Shown: one piece after another, positions 27,101 through 36,100 of the stretch
How the letters are laid out: the number at the start of each line of letters is the position of its first letter
How positions within the stretch are numbered: position 1 is the first letter of the stretch
DNA from: Acridotheres tristis
Taxonomy: Eukaryota; Chordata; Aves; Passeriformes; Sturnidae
Assembly: GCA_037013685.1 (NCBI GenBank)
Contig: CM072891.1
Location: forward strand, 19,010,501 to 19,074,500
Reading direction: 5' to 3'
Length of the DNA: 64,000 nt
Translations under genes and position numbers: made by a program
The notes under the pieces: generated by a model
What the model was told of the DNA's origin: nothing
Database searches by the model: none
What the model saw: the letters and a program-made list of their open reading frames with translations, nothing else

Positions 27101-30100
27101 GAGTTGAATTCTTCCTTGGAAGTAGCCCAAGGTTTTTCTCCTTGCTTTGTGAAGGACTCTGACGGAGTGCCACGGCGTGGTCCCCCCCCAGCCCTACTAC
27201 GAGGCGTGTGTGGCCAGCGGGTGCTCGGAGGAGCACCCCAGCACCGAGTGCCAGAGCATGCAGACATATGCAGCCCTGTGCGGGCTCCAGGGCGTCTGCG
27301 TGGACTGGAGAAGGCTGACGAGCGGGCAGTGCGGTGAGCCCGGGAATGGCAGTGCTGGGAGCCTGGGAATGGCAGCGCTGGGAGCCTGGGAATGGGCAGC
27401 GCTGTGAGCCTGGGAATGGGCAGTGCTGTGAGCCTGGGAATGGCAGTGCTGTGAGCCTGGGAATGGCAGTGCTGTGAGCCTGGGAATGGCAGTGCTGTGA
27501 GCCTGGGAATGGCAGTGCTGTGAGCCTGGGAATGGCAGTGCTGTGAGCCTGGGAATGGCAGCGCTGTGAGCCTGGGAATGGGCAGTGCTGTGAGCCTGGG
27601 AATGGCAGTGCTGTGAGCCTGGGAATGGCAGTGCTGTGAGCCTGGGAATGGCAGCGCTGTGAGCCTGGGAATGGGCAGTGCTGTGAGCCTGGGAATGGCA
27701 GTGCTGTGAGCCTGGGAATGGCAGTGCTGTGAGCCTGGGAATGGCAGTGCTGTGAGCCTGGGAATGGGCAGTGCGGTGAGCCCGGGAATGGCAGTGCTGG
27801 GAGCCTGGGAATGGCAGTGCTGGGAGCCTGGGAATGGCATTGCCGGGAGCCTGGGAATGGGCACACTGGGAATAGCAGTGCTGGGAGCCTGGGAATGGGC
27901 ACACTGGGAATAGCAGTGCTGGGAGCCTGGGAATGGCAGTGCTGGGAGCCTGGGAATGGGCACACTGGGAATAGCAGTGCTGGGAGCCTGGGAAAGGCAG
28001 TGCTGGGAGCCTGGGAATGGGCACACTGGGAATAGCAGTGCTGGGAGCCTGGGAATGGGCACACTGGGAATAGCAATGCTGGGAGCCTGGGAATGGCAGT
28101 GCTGGGAGCCTGGGAATGTGCAGTGCTGGGAGCGTGGCAATGGCAGTGCCGGGAGCGTGGCAATGGCAGTGCTGGAAGCCTGGGAATGGCAGTGCTGGAA
28201 GCCTGGCAGTGGCAGTGCAGTGAGCCTGGAAATGGGCACACTGGGAATGGGCAGTGCTGGGAGCCTGGGAATGGCAGTGCAGTGAGCCTGGGAATGGGCA
28301 CACTGGGAATGGCAGTGCTGGGAGCCTGGGAATGTGCAGTGCTGTGAGCCTGGCAATGGGCACACTGGGAATGGCAGTGCTGGGAGCCTGGGAATGGCAG
28401 TGCAGTGAGCCTGGAAATGGGCACACTGGGAATGGGCAGTGCTGGAAGCCTGGCAGTGGCAGTGCTGGGAGCCTGGAAATGGGCACACTGGGAATGGGCA
28501 GTGCTGGAAGCCTGGCAGTGGCAGTGCTGGGAGCCTGGGAATGGCAGTGCAGTGAGCCTGGAAATGGGCACACTGGGAATGGCAGTGCTGGGAGCCTGGC
28601 AGTGGCAGTGCAGTGAGCCTGGAAATGGGCACACTGGGAATGGCAGTGCTGGGAGCCTGGCAATGGGAGTGCTGGGAGCCTGGGAATGGGCAGCGAGTTA
28701 AGCCTGGAAAACACCCCCTGGGGTGAAGCAAGTCTGGTCTGCTCTGTCCTCTCCTGCTTCTGTGGACCTGAGAAATAACAGGAACAAACCAAAGAGGTTG
28801 TTCCAGTCCAGACCTGGTGCGAAACAAAGGGGAGCCAGGCGCACAGTGTCTCCTGCGTAGCTCAGCCGCGGAGCTGTGTGTGCTCCCCGCAGCTCGGGCA
28901 CTAGATGGCAACGCGCTGCTTTTGTCTGCCTGCTTTGCCTGGCACGGCCACCCCAGGGATCGGGGCGAGCGCTGCTGCTCCTGTCGCTCGCCCCTGCTGG
29001 CCCCATCGGCCTCTCTCGCTGGGGCTGCAGGGACCCCTGGCCGGGCTCTGCGGAGCCGGGAAGGTGCTGCGGTAGCCTGGGCGCTTTGTCCCTTCGTGTC
29101 CCTGCACCGGAGGGTCCCCCACGGGTCTGGGCTGTTTAACCTGTGTGTTGCAATGCTCCACAGAGGCCAGCTGTCCTCAGGATCAGGTGTACAAGCCATG
29201 CGGGGAAGCAAAAAGAAACACTTGCTTCAGCAGGTGGGTCATTTCCTATAAGGCGTTTTTTCAAGTCCACGATGTGAAAATTGCCAGGAAGTTTGAAGCT
29301 CACATTCCCTTGGGATTTAGACGTCTTGATTGCCCTGGGCTATGTTTTTGCCTCTCGTTCATTCTCATTTATATTCTGTGCAGAGGAATCGTTATGGACA
29401 CCCTTCCCTCCCAAAATAGCACATCAGTGTTTGTTGAAGGATGCTACTGTCCTGAAGGAAAAATTCTGCTGAATGATCATGATGGCATTTGTGTGTCTGT
29501 TTGTGGTAAGGAACGGTATAAATGGTGCTATGGGAAGTGGGGTAAGAGCCTGACTAGAAGTGCACATTAAGGGGGTTGTTTTGGGTACAGAGGAAATGGG
29601 GGAGACCTTGTCACTGACCCTTTCTGGTGAGGCTGGAAGCATTCCAGATTGAGAGTTTTTGCCAGCTCTTATATGCAGAAGTTGCAACTTTCAAAACAAC
29701 AAAGAACAGCATGTTTAAGATGTTTTTGTGTTTACAACCTGTGACTTTGCATTCTGAATTTCTCTTTCTCTTTGTGGCTGTTTTTTAAGATTTCAATACC
29801 TTCCTTCTGTTCCTATTTTTCTGCTTCTGTTGTTTTCCCTGATTGAGTTACCTTTAAACTAACATCTAATTCATTTTGTAGGTTGCACTGCACAAGATGG
29901 CTCAGTGAAAATGGTAAGAGAGAAAGGAAAATACGGTTTTTATAGTTTATCTGTGTTCTGTGACCTAAAAATCAGTGAACTGCAATGACAGTGGGGAGAA
30001 AAGAAGATTTTATTAACTCCAGAACTTGTTTAATCACTTGAGGCACAGAAACAGAAAGACCAGTTTGTGGGAATCAGTTTCCTGGTAGAACTATCAGGCT

Positions 30101-33100
30101 TTCCTCCTGGAAACACATAAACCTGCAAAGGAAGGTGCCAAATAATGGCATTTTTTCTTACTGTTCCCTTCTTCTCCCTCTGGGATTTGAACTGCAATTT
30201 TCCTACACAATAAATTAGGTCAACTCAGTCCCACACTGGCTTGCATCAGGCATTAATTGATATAATGCTTCCAGATTTTGCTCTCTGAACTGCTATCCCT
30301 CTTGTTTTTATAGCCTAGAGAAGCTTGGGAACATGACTGTCAATACTGTACTTGTGATGAAGCGACCTTGAACGTCTCTTGCTTCCCCCGCCCTTGTGCT
30401 AAATCCCCACCTATCAACTGCACAAAAGAAGGCTTTGTACGCAGAATAAAACCACGTCTGGAAGACCCCTGCTGCACAGAGACAGTCTGTGGTGGGTAGA
30501 TCCTTCACATGCCATAATATGGCATTCATTTGCCTTCTTCAGTAATCCTAAAGTGAGATGTGGTGCCCCACAGGCAGCAGATTCAAGTGAGCACACTGGA
30601 GTGGTCATTTCTTCCATCTACGTGCCAGGAGCTCTTGCTAGCAGAAAAGAACTCCTCTGGTCCAGCTTGTACTCTTAATTAGTGCCATGACCTGACAGAT
30701 AATTACACTGGAAAATCCTCTGTGGATCATTAGGTCCAGCTGATGCTCCACAGGATCCTTTGGCTGCTGTCCTTCTGAGATGAGAAGGTGATCCTTCCAC
30801 AGAGATTCACCCAGCAAGGGAGGATGTGTTCATCTTCCAGGCTTCCCTAAGGCTTCCTGTGGAGGTTCCTGACACATGTTTGCCCTCAACTTTGTATTTG
30901 CAACTTCCCAGTCCCAAATGCCCATCACAGCACAGGAGTAGCCTGCTCCTAAACCTGGCCATTCCCAGTATCTATACCAAGATGCAGGACAGAGAATCCT
31001 GGCAATGGTAATAGGATAGTTTTTTCCAAGTAACTCTGCTGGATGGGATGCTTTGGCTTACTTTGTCTCTGCTGTCTATTGCAGAATGTGATATAAAAAC
31101 CTGCATTATCAACAAAACAGGATGTGACTTAGGTTTCCAGCCAGTGGTTGCTATATCTGAGGATGGTTGTTGCCCTATCTTCTCCTGCAGTAAGTACCTT
31201 GTTTCCTTAAATTGTTTTTTTTATTCCTTGAAGCATTTGATTTTTCTAAATGAAAGATTTTAGGCAGAAGCCTGTTGCCTTCCCTCTCAGTCTTTACAAT
31301 TGGGCTATTTTTTCCCTTTTCTTCCCTTCCCTCCCCCCCCCTTTTTTTTTTTCTAAGTTAGAATAACTGGTTCGGGTTCTCTGTAGCCAATATTCAGGAA
31401 ATGTAAAGCTATTAACCATATACTGAATGATAGTTAAACTGAACTCATCCAGAAGGTCTGCTGCCAAACTATATTTCCAGATTCATACACATAAACCCAT
31501 TAGCTTTGTTGCCTGCATGATGGTTAACCATAAAGAAGAAGACAAGTAATTTCAAGTATAGGTAAAAATACCACAAGACAAATAGATTTTACCTTATGGA
31601 AAATACCAGGGTATAGAGTTATCCCCACTTCATGCATCCATCTAAGTAGATGCTACATGTGGGCTTCTGCATACCAATTAGCATCATGTACTAGTTGCTT
31701 TTTTTCCACCTCTTATATGGGCTATTAAGTTCAGCTCTGCTCTTTGAACTTCTCTAAATCACTCACAATTCAGAGATGAGAACAGTAACTGCATCATTCT
31801 TAGCACAACCATTTCATTTATTTTTCTTACAGTACCAAAAGGTGTATGTGTTTCTGAAGGAGTTGAATTTAAGGTAGGTCTTCTTCCAGACACTTCTTCC
31901 TATGAGTTAATGTTGCCTGAGTCAGAATTATCTGAAATTCTTGTATTCAACACTCATACAAAAAGCAGGATTAGAATGGCCTGTAATGCTTCCCTGCCAG
32001 TAGTCTCCTCCCAACCCCAAGCAACCTGTAATTCTGGAAAAAGTTACTGAATAAGTAGTGCTAGAGATCAGCAACTTGCTTACTAAAAGAGGTCTTGCTC
32101 ATGCTTTAGAGTCAATGGGTCAGAATTTTGATTGAACAAAAATTTTAAATCTCATTGAATGTTGTAAGATTATTGCTTGGTCAAACTGACCAAGAATAGA
32201 TGCTTGGAATTTATGAGAACTCATTTAACATCCTTGATACACTTGGGAGTGTCAGCCTTGTGTTCACTTTGTGATATCAATGGTGAGGTTTTTAGAGATC
32301 TGGATGTATATTCATTTCAGGAAATTCTTCCAAAAATAAACCTCTTAAGCAGTAGTTTTTTTGATAGGCCAGGGGGATGTTTATTCCAGAACCCTCTCAA
32401 TTCTTGTCATAGTTTTCTCTCTCCCCTGTATTTCCAGCCAGGGGCAGTGGTGCCTAGAAGCTCGTGTGAGAAGTGTGTGTGCATGGATGAGCAGGATCCT
32501 GTGACACAGACCAACCGCATCCAGTGCCTTCCAGTGCAATGCCAGACCACCTGTCAGCAGGTCAGCACCTCCTTGACCACAATGGCTCTTGAGTTGAAAC
32601 AGGGACAGTGTAACTGCAGCATCCATGCAACACTGCAGGGTAGACTCTTCTATTAATTGTTCGGTGAAGTCATTTTTAGGGTGCTGGTTATTTTCGCTCT
32701 AGCAAATTTAAGAGGTCACCCTTGGAAAGGTGCCCTGAGGGGAAATGATTGCAAACCTGTTAAAGTCTGACTGCTGGAAGATGTTTGTGTCATTCTGTTG
32801 ATGTTGTCCATTGTCATCTCATAAATGAAGATTGTGAGGAAACTGTACAGTGGTTTATATATTTCCAGCACTTTCACTTGTGAGTGGGGAATACTCAGTT
32901 ACTTCTCAGTACTTGTGAGAATCAGCACTCAAGTTGTTCAGTCTGTTCCTGACTATAAACAGAGTGGTTGCTTTTCCATTCGTGCCCAGATAAGGACAGA
33001 TGAACCACCAATGTTAAAAATGGACAAAACCTTTCATTGCACTTTTTCCTGAAGCCAGCCACACCCACAGCCACTAGAAGACCAATGGATACCTAAAACA

Positions 33101-36100
33101 CAGAGAGAAAGTCTTCACATGTCTGACAGCAATAGTTCTTGTAGATAATGATATCAGACCAAGCAGTGGTGGCAGATTGTGCTAAATTAATTTATTTAAC
33201 CTCTTTTGTGTGCTAGTCTGAAGAGAAGAATAGTCAATGACAGGGTCTTCATGGCAACTGAAGTACCCAGAAGTCATTATTCAGTAAGGCAGAAAAATTA
33301 CCAGCTTTGATTGTCAGGCTTAATGTGGTTCCAACAGGTTTCAAAAGACAACAGAATTGAAACCAGAAGGTTGGCTCATTTCCTCTGCCATCTTCAGCGT
33401 AGCTTTGATCCAAAGACGCTTCAGCAACAAGACATGGGTTAACATGGATAAATGGAAACTTTATTCCCACAGGGATTTCGTTATGTGGAAGAGAAGGGTC
33501 AGTGCTGCAGCCAGTGCCAGCAAGTGGCATGTGTGGCACATTTTCCATTTGGCAATGTGACCATTGAGGTAAGCACTCCCTTGCTCTTGCTCTGCACACA
33601 AGGCTGAATTCTCAAAGCATTTCAAGGCTGGGAGGACCTCAAGGAGATGTAAAAATGTCTGCATTTCCAAAGTGAATGTAGACGTTTATACAGCTGTTCC
33701 CTACTGTGTGCATCTCACAGGCACTACCATGTTGACAATTATATTCTCTGGCAGGAATGGAAATCATGTTCTCTCTCATCCACTTCTCTTGATATGAAAT
33801 AGCCAGAAAGAATTTGGAAGGGATGGTGACATGGTGTAATATTGCTCTTGCAGAGATACATGTGCTGGCTTCACATCACACTGCTCCCATCTGAAGCAGT
33901 TTCAGTATCTTGCCCTGAAGATACAGGGATACAGTGTGAGCAACTGATAGAGCTGTGCTGCCACTGGTTCTGAATTTGCTGAGGCAGAAATGAAGTGACA
34001 CAGCTGCTGTAGTGTTCTGTGACTTGGTAACACACACAGCTAATACATCATGTCTTGCAAATGTAGCATTGTGTAGGCATGAGCTGAACCTTTAAAGGAT
34101 GGGCTTGATGATCTTGGAGCTCTTTTCCACTCTTAAAGATACTATGATTCCCTGATTCTAGCTCTTTGGTTTTATTACAGCCTGCTACTCTTGTGTATGG
34201 TTAATGATGCTGTTTCAACCAGTGTCTTATCTTATATGTTATTGCTTCTTTGACAGCTCTTGTATTCTACATCTTTTCTATTTCTATTTCTTTTATTCCT
34301 TGATAATTTATCTTACCAGCTGGATTTTTCTGTTCCAGTATATTGTTTTCATCTCTGCACGAGGAGGCTTTGCAGTTATCCATTAATCTCTATTGCAAAG
34401 CCTTTTTTTTTCCTCTTTCACTCCTTTTCGTTTTCTTCCATCTATTAAAAAATAAAACTGTTGAAATCTTTTGAAAGAGTTATTTTTCTTTTATGTATAT
34501 TTTAGCCCACAAACATTAACACGTCTACCTTCTGGCATTTCTGTTAATACCTTTATGCTCATTCTGGCATTCTTTCATTCCTTCCCCTTGGGAGGCCACA
34601 GAAGTGATTTTGCATAGACTGGTAGTGGGCGAACTTGGTGCATAATTTGTAAATGTGAGTTGCAGACATCTCAGCCCTTTCAGAGTGGTATGAGCAACCC
34701 AGTCTTTGACAGTTCATTGACTTTATTACTGTTTCAGTTTTCTAATTAGAAATGCAATGTTTTAATTTTTTTTTTCTGTTTTTATCAGGTTGGAAAGAGT
34801 TATAAGGATCCATATGACAACTGTACTCAGTACACATGCACTGAATCAGGAGGCCAGTTTTCCTTGACTAGTACAATAAAGGTCTGCCTACCATTTGAAG
34901 AAGCAAACTGTGTGCCAGTAAGTGTTTTACAGCCAGAAAAAGACTTCTATATTGAGCCCTGATGCTGGCCTGGGAGTTGTATTTGCTGTTTTGAATGACT
35001 ATTTCTGGTATGATCGTCCTTGTTTGAAGGAAATGTGCTTTTCCATCCCCATGTCCCATGGAAATTAAGCAAAAATATTTGCAAACAAGCCCACACAATT
35101 TACATTGTTGTGGGATAAGCACTAGAACTTGAAAGAGAAGGGTATTGGAGCAATAGCAAGGAGGGGTTTATCATCACTTGAGAAATATCAGTGTTGTAAA
35201 ATGCAATTGAACAAGTGGTAACTCACCATGGATCTTTGAGGAACTGATGAGCAAAGTGTCTTCTGTTATGTGGTGTGCCATGACGTGAGGAAGTGGAACA
35301 TGAATGAGCAAGGGGTAACATTCACACTCAGGCTTTCAGCTATTGGTGGTTTCCAGTAGCTTTCAGAAGCATTTTGGGACTTCACAGCAGATCAAAGCAG
35401 GGCCTAGGACAGCCATGTACTTGAGCTAGCTCTGGGATAGGCTCTGCCCAGCCAGGCTGTTCAATTCCAGGGGCAGCTGTCATTCTCTGAGGCTGGGGTG
35501 TTTATGCTGGCTTCAATAGTACCTAAATAAGATCAGGCATGTATTACAGGGCATCTTACCAGCCTTGTGAGAGGATATATACTTTTAAGAAAATTCACTT
35601 CCTTCCTTGGTGGATGATTTGTTTTAGTTTAGGTTTTTTAAGCAGCTTTGTATATAATTGGTACACAAATAGGTCTGATGAGGAATTTGTGTGGATTAGA
35701 GATGAGAAACTCTAACTGAATTCTCATCATTACTACTGTCAGCTTAGCACTACATTCATCTGAACTGACTGTTCTGGTTACTTTCAATACAGGGGACAGT
35801 TGAGGTGTCTTCAGATGGCTGTTGTAAGACGTGTGAGTACATTAAATCACTGCTTCTCTATTCCAATGCTGTTTGGTCCTTCCCTGCTTGTAGCCCTGTT
35901 TCTGCATGCGCTGAGAGCCTGCACGTTCCACAGACTGGAAGACAATTTTACAGCAGCAGAACTGTTCTGTACCTCACAGCCAAGACTAAAAATCTACCTC
36001 ATTCTTCCATTGGGAACACTAAAATATTTTTATCTCCTCTTCTTGTGTTTTTAAATAACTGAAATACTGTTAGCTTGAACTATACTCCTGACAAGAACAC

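Noticed and set aside
27004..29211. 735-codon minus-strand open frame (and two companions above 500 codons)
   Set aside because: These are by-products of a 23-24 bp tandem repeat without stop triplets in any minus-strand frame. The array lies in an intron of the plus-strand mucin gene, and length differences between units would shift the frame freely.
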